Both the position numbers and the translations under genes were made by a program. Source: Mastigias papua (taxonomy: Eukaryota > Cnidaria > Scyphozoa > Rhizostomeae > Mastigiidae). From it: 64,000 bases of DNA. A model generated the notes under the pieces. It made no database searches and had not been told where the DNA came from. It saw only the letters and a list, made by a program, of their open reading frames with translations. Below are positions 1 through 11,110 of the stretch, in pieces (within the stretch, counting starts at the first letter, position 1; each line of letters opens with the position of its first letter). The stretch is from contig OZ025271.1 in assembly GCA_964019165.1 (NCBI GenBank), positions 15,629,782 through 15,693,781 on the forward strand. Direction: 5' to 3'.

Positions 1-102
1 CATTATAGCAGGAATTTTCCAAGAATACCAGGCAGGCATTACTTCCAGCAAAGACCCAATACCATAGACTATTGTATTGAAACTGATATATTTTTACACT
101 CA

Positions 103-1422
103 TTACTCATCCTCTTTCAAAAAACAGGTTGGAATTAAGTCATTCAAATAAAACTCCTTAAGCATGGGGACATACTTGGCCTCCCAAGCTAAGTCTTTCT
201 CAATCCTCAGAATTGCACAGTCCACTGTAGTCCAGATTACAAAATGGGCCCATGTAACATTAGCTGCCAGAATCTCTGCCTGGACTTGATGCCAATAATT
301 GTGTTCTTTGTTTAGCTCTTTGGTAGCTGTTAGAAAAAAACTCTTCTTTTTGTCCTTGCCCTTTAATTCTTCAGCTACCATTTGATTTATGGAAGAGTTC
401 CTATGAGACCAAGGGCATTTTATTTCTAATACCCCTTGAGTAGCTGCCCCCTCTTGACTCATATCAAAAATTATCCCATCAGGACTACTTCCCAAAAACC
501 CACAAGGAAGCAAGACAAGACCAATTGGCTGAACATGATTCCCAGTAATTTCTTGGTATTTAGCAATAGCACTGGCTTCATGCATTTGCCCCCACAATAC
601 TGAGTCTTTGCTGCCAATTGAATACTCGCCCCTTAGTCTTTTGAACAGTGATGGTGGAAAGGGTTTCTTACTTTGTTCCTTTCTCAAACATGCAGCAATG
701 ACCTCACCAAAATTGCTTCCAGTCAACCTAAGTTTACGAAACTGGCCCCACAATGCAGATTTTCTTTGTTCAACAGTTGCCCTAGCAAGCCAAGAGATTT
801 GCTCCTTAGTTACTGTAGCTTTTTCAATAAATATACATTTATCAGTGATAAAATCCTCCATAATATCCTCTATTAAGTATGGTGCCAAATTAGATACTGA
901 ATGTGATGGCTCAGGCCCTAGGATCCACTGAAGTGGCAAGCAATCTCCACTTTTAGATGCTGCTGTTAATTTTTCACAAAAATAGTCCCTGTCTTCTGTT
1001 GTGATCTCTCTGGAGCAGGCTTTATACCCAGGTTTTGGGTGAGGAAAAAATTCTGCCAGTGTTTTAGTGCCTAGTTTGGCAACTTTCTTTGGTTTTGCCA
1101 GCCAGGTATTGGGCAAGTCAGTCTTTGACATACCCTTTTTGTTCACATAAATGGCCGTTGCAGCCATATGGCTACAAATCCAATTGCCACGAGGGCATTC
1201 ACAATTCCCCATTAAAATACCACCATCACCATCAATAGTAAGAGTCACCGAGTAACTCTTATCTTTCATGGATGCCCTTACTTTGGAAACAACTGTCAAG
1301 CCAGTCAAACGTAAGTCTAGCACAAAGTCAGCCTTATATTTCAATTCTCCTTTGGTTATGGTATTGGTATCCTCTTTGAAAAAATTCACCATTCCAGCTA
1401 TTGTGATTATTTCATTAGCCAT
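103..1422 (-). CDS. SWIM zinc-finger and YqaJ-type exonuclease-domain protein
   Basis: The reading frame is open for 470 codons. I start it at the methionine at 1422 (MANEIITIAG), because the 31 codons before it look like untranslated leader; this gives 439 residues. In the numbering of the long frame, a SWIM zinc finger is seen as CxC...CxH at C105, C107, C114 and H116. A YqaJ/lambda-exonuclease domain follows at about 255-440, with the three family signatures: GSSPDG (D346), LEIKCP (E364 and K366) and YWHQVQ (Q410, Q412). In lambda exonuclease the equivalent Asp, Glu and Lys bind metal and cut DNA 5' to 3', so the active site looks complete. The protein is probably a nuclear DNA-binding nuclease. 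Such single-exon SWIM-YqaJ genes are multi-copy in many invertebrates and may be TE-derived; that is inference. No terminal repeats clearly bracket this copy. It could also be one exon of a longer gene. Confidence 0.8.
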   Translation of the reverse strand: MANEIITIAGMVNFFKEDTNTITKGELKYKADFVLDLRLTGLTVVSKVRASMKDKSYSVTLTIDGDGGILMGNCECPRGNWICSHMAATAIYVNKKGMSKTDLPNTWLAKPKKVAKLGTKTLAEFFPHPKPGYKACSREITTEDRDYFCEKLTAASKSGDCLPLQWILGPEPSHSVSNLAPYLIEDIMEDFITDKCIFIEKATVTKEQISWLARATVEQRKSALWGQFRKLRLTGSNFGEVIAACLRKEQSKKPFPPSLFKRLRGEYSIGSKDSVLWGQMHEASAIAKYQEITGNHVQPIGLVLLPCGFLGSSPDGIIFDMSQEGAATQGVLEIKCPWSHRNSSINQMVAEELKGKDKKKSFFLTATKELNKEHNYWHQVQAEILAANVTWAHFVIWTTVDCAILRIEKDLAWEAKYVPMLKEFYLNDLIPTCFLKEDE

Positions 1423-1993
1423 CTTTGAACTTACTCCACGAGATTTATGGACGAAGCGACAAAACGATGAATGTATTTTAAAGAACTCAAAAAATGAACA
1501 ACATATTATATACAACCAAAATCAATATGTATTGCGGTAAAACGAGAATTCAATGGCCTAACCGCGCAGCTCAAAAGTTCACACGATGTTCAATAACAAG
1601 AGAGAGAATCCTTTCGACGAAGTGAATGATGATAAATTAGCAAAAGTCCAATCTGGTATTAACTTGTGATGACACTCAAGTTTTTACTCCGTTGGAATCT
1701 TCATTAAGTGTTTGACACTACACTAATTAGCAGAAGTATCGTGAAACTTATGAATGTTAGCTGGTTGCTACCGAGTCGCTAAGGCTCAGTACACTTGACC
1801 AATCACTACACGTTTCCGGTTTAAGAGCGTATGCAATGACTCGTTGATGTCGGATAACAGACAAAGAAGTTCGATCCTTGTTTCACTGTTGAATTTAAAT
1901 ACAGTAGGTGTGTTACGTGCACGTCTCTTCCTAGCTACATCGTTAAGAATCAAAATTCCAATACTGGACTTTGTTAACTGTTGGGCAGTTGAG
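1423..1993. other. 5' flank of the exonuclease gene, no gene seen
   Basis: This stretch lies upstream of the minus-strand exonuclease frame and should hold its promoter and 5' leader. I see no clear TATA box or conserved element. Short ORFs on both strands look like chance. Confidence 0.4.
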
Positions 1994-2471
1994 TACACTC
2001 TTTTTATAAGGAACCTAGCTCAATGCCTAGTTTCAGACGTTCCTTACTTTTTGGACCTCAAATCATCAAATTGTAGTACTAAAAGTTCCTTATTTTCTGA
2101 CCTCTTTTTATCAGATTCTAGTACTAAAAGTTCCTTAGTAGTTCCTTAATTTTCAGTGTACAATTAGTGCCATAAAAATGGTACAGACACATGTATGACA
2201 TTGAAATCCTGAATTTTGCCTTTATTTTCTGTAACGCATGATCAATGAAAAATGAAGGACTTAAAACAGGCATTGCTAGCAATCTATGTGGGCTTTGGCT
2301 GCAAATGAATGGAACCAGCTTCGTAAGTTTTGATTGTTTGTTGCTTTAAAAATTTTTGAAATTTTAAAGTTCTGTAGGGCAGTTTCCTTTAGTAGTATTA
2401 GTTCTTTAAACATTTCGGCATTCTACATGTAGGTTCCTTGTAAAGTGTTTCCTTATAGAAAAAAAGCGTGT
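1994..2471 (+). mobile_element. MITE of the TACACG-end family, copy 1
   Basis: The left end reads TACACTCTTTTTATAAGG and the right end TTATAGAAAAAAAGCGTGT, an imperfect terminal inverted repeat. The interior carries repeated motifs such as AGTACTAAAAGTTCCTTA. It has no coding capacity. The reverse complement of this body recurs at 3223-3916. Confidence 0.6.
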
Positions 2472-3222
2472 CCTGCTTTCTCATTAACCACTCTGCTATA
2501 GGAGAAAACGTGTATGTTGAAGTTTGACCCATAAGAGCTTGGAGCATGTCATATCGACTTGGGCGAGACGACCGCGGAGGATAAATTTCGTCAAGCCGGA
2601 AATTTCCTTATGGTTATTGCATGATTCTCTCTTGCGTTGATTTATCAGTGGTCGTACTTAGGCTCTGATAACGCTATTGTCTCGTCGCCCATGGTGTGCA
2701 TTTCTCATTTCGAGTTGTTTGAACTTCTGCGGAGAAAATTGATGGGATATTTGCGTCGATTTTATCAGCAAACTACCATCGAAAATTCACTTGTTTATTG
2801 TTCGGCCTAGTGTCTCATCAGACCTCTCATCTGAAGTGGTTAGTGAGGCTATTTGCTGTAAAATACACACGTCGAGGTGACAAGCGGACGCGTTATTGAG
2901 TTTTCGTTGGTGCTGTTCATGGCGTCGGCCGGTCCGTCTTTTCGATGAGATCTCGCGCTTGCATAATAAAATTTTCCGCAAGCTCAGCGTGCACGGTAAA
3001 GAGCCAGAATAGTCTCTAACAAGCTTTTGCGGGAGCCGATTTTACAGAACTCTGAATTCATAATATCTAAATGTTTGCATTGGTTCACTGCAAACATTAA
3101 TTTGCATAGCCTCCTTTTGAAATGCATGAATTTATACAAGAGCCCCCCCCCCCCCCCTAGTTATTGAGTGAGCTCTACACCACTTCCTTGAAAGAGTTTT
3201 CAAGCTTTGGTTTTACCCTACA
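2472..3222. other. Spacer between two inverted MITE copies
   Basis: Non-repeat sequence of higher GC than its flanks, with a poly-C run near 3147-3159. No convincing ORF or RNA gene is visible. Confidence 0.4.
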
Positions 3223-3916
3223 TACACAGTTTTTTATAAGGAAACACTTAATAGGAAACCTTAATGTAGAAGGCGAAAAAAGTTGAAGAACTTGTTTTCA
3301 TGCATTCACGTTTTTGCATAGCGTTTTTAGGTTTAGCAAAAATTAAAAGCAAGATTCAAAATCTCAATGTTTTACTTGTGTCTGTACCATTTTTATGGCA
3401 CTGGATGTGCTGTGAAAATTAGGGAACAATTAAGGAACTTTTAGTACTACAGTTTGATCATTGGAGGTCCACAGATAAGGAACTGACGAGAACATTAGTG
3501 CCATGCGAGTACTAATGCTCTGAATTGCCGAAATTTAAGAGTAATTCAGGAAAAATCTTTGGCTTAAAATCGAGAAGGTTTAGGGACCGCTCATTATTTA
3601 TACCTCAGGTTGGGGTTGAAGAGAAATAGGTTGGTTATTAAATGATTTTTCGGGCAGCATTAAGGTTGGGTATAGTATATGTTGTATCTCTCAAAAGTTG
3701 GGTGAATAACATGTATTTAGAAAGTTATTCATAAATAGCCCTATATATGTTGGATAACTATAATTTTTATAGTGCCAAAAGGTTAGGTAACAACAAAAAT
3801 TACCCAAATAAACTTTTCTCTTCAGTCCCATCCTGAAGCATAAATAATAATGAACGGCCCCTTAAGAATATTGAGGCTCGGCGATAATTAGGATTTCTTA
3901 TAGAAAAAAGTGTGTA
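3223..3916 (-). mobile_element. MITE of the TACACG-end family, copy 2, inverted
   Basis: Starts TACACAGTTTTTTATAAGG and ends CTTATAGAAAAAAGTGTGTA. Its first part is the reverse complement of 1994-2471, with the shared block GTGCCATAAAAATGGTACAG as the clearest match. It is interrupted by a second, unrelated MITE at 3583-3861, so it is the older insertion. Confidence 0.6.
3583..3861. mobile_element. PIF/Harbinger-like MITE nested in an older MITE
   Basis: Terminal inverted repeats GGGACCGCTCATTATTTA and its near reverse complement ending GGCCCC, flanked by the trinucleotide TTA on both sides (3580-3582 and 3862-3864). A 3-bp TWA target duplication with G-rich ends is the Harbinger signature. 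No transposase is encoded. Confidence 0.65.
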
Positions 3917-5055
3917 ATACAACGTAATTTACAGAGGTCCAAAAATGGTTGGAACTAGGCCTTGAGCTGTTTACTTTGAAAATGCATTTGAGTGGTAGAA
4001 GTGTTTCTTCTAGCAAATGTTGGTAGCTGAAAATGCTTGTTTAAAAGAGCGCAAAAGTCGCCCAACTCCAGTAGCTTGATCTTTCTTTCAAGTAGCGTGG
4101 GATTTCAAGTGGTGACAGTGGTTGCAAGAACGAGATGGTTTTACGTCACACATGTAGTCATTACCGAGTCATTTATTTCGTGCTTATCCTTCGATCTCAA
4201 CCAGTGTTCAATATCCGTTGCTTACATTATCGTGGATTTGCCATCAGTCGTTTTAACGATGTTTTAAGGGGTACCAATGCTATCGTCTGTTGCGTAGTTC
4301 GAATACTTTGCATGTATAGCGTGCAAGTAAGCAACATACCGTATTTTACTGTGTTGTTGTCAGAAAATAAGGAACGTTAGAAGAAGTTTGGAAGGCAAAT
4401 GATAGCTTGTGTTTAGATCAGGAATGGAGAAAGAGTGCTTAGAGGAGATGTACCAGTGAATGACAAGACTGAAGCAATAGACCCGTGGTTTAGTGGAGGT
4501 GATTGATAGAATCGTGTTATGGACTTGAAAAGTATTTAGAGAAAGGTTAGCATTCTTCGTTTATCGTGTATGTTTTCTCTTTAAATTCTCAAGTACACTA
4601 CAGAGACTAGCCAATTTGTGCAATGATAACAGTGCCTTTGTATATACGAAGTGTAGGCTCTTTTCTGTTCTTGGAAAAGAGGTTTTTCGAACAGAATGCC
4701 TCGTATTACAGCTTTCGAAGAGCAAGGCTAAAGCGGGTGTGTTTATTAGCCCAATACGGGACAGAGTGCTGAGGTAAAGATCTTTGATTGAAATTGGCGT
4801 CAACCTATCAAACTGGTATGTACTTGTCAATAGTATACAAATGTAACTTGAAGATCCAAGAATATGAATCTGTTTCTGGGTTTGGAATATGCTATTTGGT
4901 CACTGAGAAACTTCAAAGTTGTTGGGATTTGAGAAGGAAATTTCGAACTCCTATTGTTTTTTAAATGCGGAACTAATTTGCATAGAGTAATGAGCGCATA
5001 GTTCTTTAAAGATATAGCGTAGTCTGGTGGTCCAGTAAGGCTCAAGGGCTGTATT
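3917..5055. other. Intergenic, no gene seen
   Basis: AT-rich sequence with only short random ORFs. I see no splice-flanked open stretch and no recognisable repeat end. Confidence 0.35.
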
Positions 5056-5165
5056 ACTCTTGGGAGAGTGTACGAGATTTTTGTAATTTTTTTGCGATCT
5101 TTGTGGTTTTTTGTGAGTTTTTGTGATTTCTGTGATTTTTTCTCGAAGTATCCGAAATTTTTCCG
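5056..5165. repeat. T-rich degenerate repeat (TTTTTGTGA-like)
   Basis: Begins with GTGTACGAGATTTTTGT and continues as drifting TTTTTGTGATTT units. The same leader and the same kind of unit recur at 55425-55707. Confidence 0.45.
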
Positions 5166-5515
5166 AATTCTTTGCCCCTCGGGAAGGTTAAGTGCAGTCT
5201 AACTGTTGACACAGATGTAGATCTAAAGTTTCTTTTATCCTGTTTGACCATCATCCCTAACCATAGTCCATTTTTGTAACGATTTATGGGGTGTCAGAGA
5301 GAACGTTCAACACCTTTTAGAATAACGTCAAACACGAGCAATATGGAGCATCACAGAGCATGGTCTCCTCAAGACTTTGTATAGGGTATTGTCCAGTTAG
5401 CAATGATAATTGAAGACGAATTCAAGTTGAAACTTTTCGGCTCGTAACAGATTCGTACGTAACAGAGTTGGGAGATGAAGAGCTTCTGGGGTTTATAGAA
5501 ACTAAGGGACCGGTC

Positions 5516-5756
5516 ATTGATTCTTCTAGGGGAGGGAGTAGAAGACATCTAAGAGGGGGGGGGGGCAAAATTCTGCACACTCAGAAGGAGATGTATAGAA
5601 AACAAAGAGCATTTTAACAGCAAGCATGGAGTTTCTTCTGAAGTACTGGAGTGGAGGCAAAGACTTTTACATAAATCTGAGAGGGGGGGACAGAAATTCC
5701 ATCAAATATATAGGAATATTTTCCACCCCTACCACATTTAATTAATGACCCATCCC
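5516..5756. mobile_element. PIF/Harbinger-like MITE, purine-rich type
   Basis: Starts GGGACCGGTCATTGATTC and ends TTAATGACCCATCCC, with TAA on the left and TAG on the right as an imperfect 3-bp duplication. The interior has a G-run and a block AGAAATTCCATCAAATATAT that recurs in the copy at 15307-15558. Confidence 0.6.
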
Positions 5757-6065
5757 TAGTAAAACTATTGGGTCCAAAATCACATGGTATGGCTATGGGC
5801 GTATGACGAAATACAATGTTTATCTTCCTCAGAACGTGCAATGTAGCTTATATCGGCGATCATCCCCATTTAGACATTCCGCACACTTTTGCCCGCTTAC
5901 ACATTGCATTCCATGCTCTTTATTGGAGAGTGGGCATGCTTTTCAGGTTTACGCCTAGCTGACTGCGGGGGAGGATGCATTCCGCATTTATTCAAGATGG
6001 CGGAGTTGTCGTATCTCTGTTTGCCGCTGTTGTATTGCTTTCAAGTTTTAATGTGCATTGTTGAG

Positions 6066-6362
6066 TACTCGTTTTTTCTTTATAAAAACAAGCTTTCTCT
6101 CTTCAACCTGGATGTTACCTAGATGTCAACTCCAGCCATAAATGTTTCTTAAGTGTTTCTTTCTTAAAATTCTTGAAATTTTCTATAGCAGCAAGCTAAC
6201 TATAAGACGAGAAATTAAATTTTTAGTTAAAAACATTTGAGAGACGGATGTTGTTTATATTTTGTGTCCAGTTAGATTAAAGTTTTTTCGCAAAAACAGA
6301 TTTTTCAAGGTTACTTTTAAAACTCAGCCTGCCTGTGTTTCTTAATTGTTTCAATCAAATCA

Positions 6363-6394
<32 letters not shown>

Positions 6395-6429
6395 CTCAAC
6401 CTGCCTGTGTTTCTTAATTATTTCAATCA

Positions 6430-6461
<32 letters not shown>

Positions 6462-6501
6462 CTCAACCTGCCTGTGTTTCTTAATTATTTCAATCAAATC
6501 A

Positions 6502-6533
<32 letters not shown>

Positions 6534-6900
6534 CTCAACCTGCCTGTGTTTCTTAATTATTTCAATCAAATCAAATCAATCAATCAATCAATCAATCAAA
6601 ACTCAACCTGCCTGTGTTTCTTAATTATTTCAATCAAATCAAATCAATCAATCAATCAATCAATCAAAACTCAACCTGCCTGTGTTTCTTAATTATTTCA
6701 ATCAAATCAAATCAATCAATCAATCAATCAATCAAAACTCAACCTGCCTGTGTTTCTTAATTATTTCAATCAAATCAAATCAATCAATCAATCAATCAAT
6801 CAAAACTCAACCTGCCTGTGTTTCTGAATTATTTCGTAATTTTTACCTGATTTGAGCCTCACGTTTCTTATATACTTGTTTCTTATAAAGAAAACGTGTA
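6066..6900 (-). mobile_element. MITE of the TACACG-end family with internal minisatellite
   Basis: Left end TACTCGTTTTTTCTTTATAA, right end TTATAAAGAAAACGTGTA. The body (CAGCCTGCCTGTGTTTCTTAA) matches the copies at 15024-15635 and 36860-37197 and, reversed, the fragment near 10930-11110. The interior has expanded into a tandem array (6321-6830). Confidence 0.65.
6321..6830 (+). repeat. 68-bp minisatellite inside a MITE
   Basis: Eight starts of AACTCAACCTGCCTGTG at 6321, 6393, 6460, 6532, 6600, 6668, 6736 and 6804. The spacing is 67-72 bp and varies only by the number of AATC units. Each unit carries a CTGCCTGTGTTTCTTAATT block followed by (AATC)n. Confidence 0.9.
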
Positions 6901-7822
6901 ATCGCAGAGTTCACAAATCAGTTCGTCAAGATTAAATAGTTGAGCAATGAAGATTACCGCTAGCCATTGAGTCTGTTCTGGATATCTTAGTCGAGGGGGA
7001 TACCACTTAAAAGAAGATGAGAAAATCGTAAGCACACTTAATCTCTCCTTGGTCAACAAATGAATTGCTTCAGACTTTTTATTGAATTACCTGCAAACAT
7101 GAAATGTCACTGTGTCAATAGAGATTTGCATCGGATTGTTTTGGAGGGCCGGGCTCCATTCTCGCAATAAGGTGTGTCTCTGCATTCATTCCTTTTCGAA
7201 ATACCCACGGCTTTGCTATGGTTGTCCAGGGTCGTTGGTGGCCTAAACCGTTGTCAGTTGCTTTTCGTCGGTTGTGTGTGTGTCAATTTTGTATTTCACA
7301 TCTTATCTTAATACTGTTTAGCTCCTATTACGACTTGGAGATGTGTGAAAACCTAGAAGTGTAAATATTTGGCCGATTTCTTGGAACCTTTCCAGAGTGC
7401 AATATTCCTTTTATTATATTTGTGGTTCGTTGACAAGCTGGTGCAAGTCTGGGGTTTTATCAGTCGGTTTGTTCCGAAGCGAACTGCGGTAGAAATGAGA
7501 TTTTGATATTGGCCCGACTACAGGACCTGTTTTACCATAGTATAATGGTTGTACCAAGCGGGCTCCATATCTCGGTAAGCGGCGGGACGCGTCCTAACTG
7601 TTGCGCCGGTGATGCGACTGGGGCGCTTTGGGTGAGTTGGGGACTTTGTTTTGGTGACGTCTCAGACCTCTTCGTCAAAATGGAGTATTTTAAGTTGACT
7701 TCGTCGAATGAAAATGTACCAAATACATCACAATCATATCCCCGACGATAGGACGCGTCCCTCTCTCGCAATACACGTGCCTCACTTCAGACAAAATCTG
7801 TGCAGGCGTTGAAAGCGGTTTG
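6901..7822. other. Less AT-rich stretch upstream of a candidate exon
   Basis: GC content is higher than the surroundings and CpG dinucleotides are kept (for example near 7570-7760). This would fit a promoter-proximal region, but I see no defined core element. Confidence 0.3.
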
Positions 7823-8127
7823 ATGTGTCCAATGCTGCATAGACCGAGGTTTCTCCCGATGGTCTTTGATCTAGTTTTCTTTCTCTATTTGTTTGCCCTA
7901 CTCGGCATGCCACCAGGCCTAGCATTCTATTCACTTTTCTTCATTATTGTCCGGTTAGTCATCGGTGCGAGATTCAACTGTTTTGGACGCATCGCGAATC
8001 ACACTTCGACTCGTGTTTCAGTTCTTTGGGATCCTGCAACTCTATGGCCCGGCTGTGACGTAGACAAGTTAGAGAATTTCGGTGTATTGCAGTGTCAGCA
8101 AGTTAGTCTCAGACAGCCAGTCCACAG
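7823..8127 (+). CDS. Candidate first coding exon of a membrane protein (unrecognised)
   Basis: An ATG at 7823 opens 101 codons and runs into a good donor site, CACAG|GTAAGG, at 8127/8128, leaving two bases of a codon. The peptide has two hydrophobic helices separated by a turn (about residues 13-28 and 33-48, with GMPPG between them), then VRLVIGARF and a polar tail. Such a hairpin followed by a basic residue is seen at the N-terminus of some acyltransferases, but the resemblance is too weak to name a family. The donor phase would fit the acceptor at 19634; however, the first half of the EF-hand-like motif expected there is absent, so I do not join them. The frame may be chance. Confidence 0.3.
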
Positions 8128-9105
8128 GTAAGGAGGGGCCTATTGTTAAAGTGAAGTGCGCAGTTTTTCTATCTGTCTTGCTTGCTTACATGTTAGTTAT
8201 TATTAGCTCCTGTACTTACCTACACACAGTTGACATTCGATAGCTCGATTGCCCGATAAATTGTACATTCGCAGAAATTCGCGATGTATTGTACATTCGC
8301 ACATATTCGCTGCCTCAAGGGAATTTTCACATTCGATAGTATTGCATAGTTATTGAATGTCATCCGTACCTCCTTGCTTGGTTAGCAACTTATCCTTGTT
8401 CGCCCTTACTTAATTCCTTATGTACTATTAGTACATTAAGATTAAATCTACATGCTTTCTTACTCACAACATGGTGTATTTATCCTTTCCTATTCTCTTT
8501 CTAATGTATTTGTTGGTTTCCTCAGGTATTTATTTACATTTTTTGCCCGCTCATTTTGCACTTTCAAGCCTTCTGTTTTGATGCATTCACGTTAGGGTTG
8601 TAGACACACCGTGTTTTCCTTCTCAACATTGTGCGTCTAAACATCGGCAAGTTAGGTTTCGTTTCTAGGTCGTTTGTGTTGTTTGTTCACAGTATTAACG
8701 AACCAGGAGTCGTCGTATGTTCGACTGGTGGAAAACAAAGCCCAGTCTAGAATTGCCAATGTAAACATGTCTTTGAGTTTACGTAGTACAACCCACGGCT
8801 GTTTGTAATCACAATTGAATGCGCTCGACAAGTGTACTGTTTAGTTCCCCAGTTTGTCCTTTCTACGCAGCGGTTGTCAACAATATAGGCGGCCCGTGCT
8901 GAAATCAATGCTGGCTTCGTTTCAAAAGCACTTCAAGTGCGCAGAAGAGCATTGTACGTTTTTCAATCTGTGTCTACCGAGTGGCCTAACAAACTTGTTT
9001 CCAACGGTGGGCGTAACAATTGGCCTCCAAGTCCGCCATCATTTATTTAAAACGCTATTGGACGCACTGCTGCAATAGTATGACTAATGGCCAGCACTCA
9101 TTAGC
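8128..9105. other. Intron or intergenic, no gene seen
   Basis: Contains a small cluster of TACATTCGCA and ACATTCGATAG motifs at about 8228-8340 in both orientations. Nothing else is recognisable. Confidence 0.35.
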
Positions 9106-9109
9106 GCCT

Positions 9110-9772
9110 GTTTTCTTATGAGGTACCTCAAGGCTACATTCTTAAAACTCCTTATGTTTGGACCTCTTTTGAACACATTGTCGTACAAAAAGTCCCTTTA
9201 TGGTTCCGTTTCTCTTTTATTCGGCAACATCCCTTTTAAAAGGCATCCTATACTAGGGGTCCGAGTGTATAATATGAGATGCTGCGAAGGATTTTTGCTT
9301 ATTGATTTGTTTAGGAACTGTTCAATGATTACGTCACACTAAATGTGCCTTTCAACACAGATTGATAGACACTAGAGGCTCTTTTGTATAACAATATAGC
9401 CCATAAGAAAATCATGGGTTGAAGGCTCTGAAATTTAAGAATAATTTAAGAACAATTTAATTCTCAAACTTCATCATGTCTTAAATTGTTTTGCTTATTT
9501 GAGTTTTCTTTAGAAAACAAAATAAGTGCGAGCTTCACATATCTGGTCACGTGGTATAATACGTCACTACTATATAATGCGACAGAGCAACTCTTTGGGG
9601 TGTATCAGTTACACACTTTTCATAATAAAAATATAGTCTATACGAGTATTAGTGCTCAACTCATTAAAATTTAACATTGATGTAAGAGTATTCTTAGGCT
9701 CAAAATCAAAAAAAATTTGAGAAGATCGAGGCTCAGCGAAAAGTTAGGTATTCTTGTAAAAATGGTTGTACT
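9110..9772. mobile_element. Possible degraded MITE of the TACACG-end superfamily
   Basis: Left TTTTCTTATGAGGTACCTC and right AGGTATTCTTGTAAAAATGG resemble the ends of the other copies. The inner phrases GAGGCTCAGCGAAAAGTTAG and CTTATGTTTGGACCTC are shared with them. The boundaries are uncertain. Confidence 0.3.
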
Positions 9773-9899
9773 CTTTAGCCCCGACTAGACTGGGGGTTGG
9801 AATAATAGGGGGTTGCATATTTCCGAAAAAAACTAATAACCGGGGGGTCAGAATAACCCGGGTTGGGTGAAAAGTTTCATTAACTATAGTATTAATTAT

Positions 9900-10140
9900 A
9901 GTATTATATTATTACTTATATATTATATTATTACTTTCTCTAATTATAATAGCTATGAATGAGTTTCACAACTCATTTAAACTGTATGCAAAATAAAAGC
10001 GCGATGCCTTTCGTTGCTTAAATACTCGATCGAATTACAGACACAAAAACAATAAGCGGGGGGTCTGGAATGAGGATGTCCTGGTTAGATACGTTTTCAA
10101 AGAATTAATAAGCAAGGGGGGACGTTTATTTGGGTCTCGA
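9900..10140 (+). repeat. Dispersed repeat, copy 1 (pair with 20925-21135)
   Basis: Shares with 20925-21135, in the same order, GAGTTTCACAACTCATTT, ATCGAATTACAGACAC, GGAATGAGGATGTCCT and AATTAATAAGCAAGGGGGG, with scattered changes. No coding potential or clear ends were found. Confidence 0.5.
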
Positions 10141-10929
10141 GAGTACCTAGTACTGTCTTTATTTATCAAACATTGCCACTGGCAATGTACTAATCAATCC
10201 GAAATGAATGCTGTCAAGATTAGATATAATCGTGCCACACTAAGTCCGTATTTAACTTTTGAAATTGCTCCTCATTCAAATGTTCTTTCTATGTAAGATG
10301 TGGGATTTGTCAAATCAAAAGTCTGTGCTATCGGAAGATCTGTCCATTCAAAAATAGAAGGAGAGGAAATTCATATCAATCCGTATATTATCAGCTGCAA
10401 CCTAATCACGTGCTCAATTCACCGAACGGGCGCAGTTTCATTGGTCCGCTAATAAACAAACAGATTTGAATCATCGCCGTAACGAAAATACACTATATCC
10501 TTTTAAAAAAATAAAACACTATTGACCAATGCAAACATTTACCCAAGAGTTCAAGATGTATAATCGTAGACATAACCAAATGAAATAACTCTCCTCGCGA
10601 GGTCCGTTGATGGTCGTGAAATCACTATGTATATACATTCTGATGCACTTGCATTGGTGTGTATTTGCAGTAGAGTTTGAAGCGAGCTGAGGTAGCATAA
10701 TAGCCAAATTTTTTAGACTTCTGGTCAGGTCTGTTTTATCCTAAACTAACTGACCAATCAGCATGCTAAATGGGCCTGAATTTAGATGTGGAATACATAT
10801 ATGGAGAGAATCGTGCATGATGATTGGTCAATTAGGTTAGGAGAAAATATATCTGATCAGTCTGATAAACACTGGGCGGCTCTGCTAGCTGAGAGACTTT
10901 TGATGATCATAAGTACCAAACTTTCTATC
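10141..10929. other. Intergenic, no gene seen
   Basis: AT-rich with several CCAATCA-like words. No open splice-flanked stretch. Confidence 0.3.
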
Positions 10930-11110
10930 TAAACGTTTTTTGTATAACAAACAAGTCTGTAAGAAACACGAGGCTCAGGCAAAAATTAAGAAGCATTTAG
11001 GAAGCATGGGCAGGCTGAGTTTCAAAAGCAAACTTGAAAAATGTATTTACAGCAGCATGCTCTTAAAATACAGAAAAATTCTGAAAGAAGTGAGAAATAC
11101 AAAGAAGCTG
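10930..11110 (+). mobile_element. Fragment of TACACG-end MITE, reverse orientation
   Basis: Begins AAACGTTTTTTGTATAAC, then GAAACACGAGGCTCAGGC and GGGCAGGCTGAGTTTC. This is the reverse complement of the terminal part of the element at 6066-6900. The other end is missing or diverged. Confidence 0.5.

Noticed and set aside
6321..6830. CRISPR-like alternation of constant and variable blocks
   Set aside because: The variable part is only an (AATC)n count difference; there are no unique spacers, and the DNA is eukaryotic.
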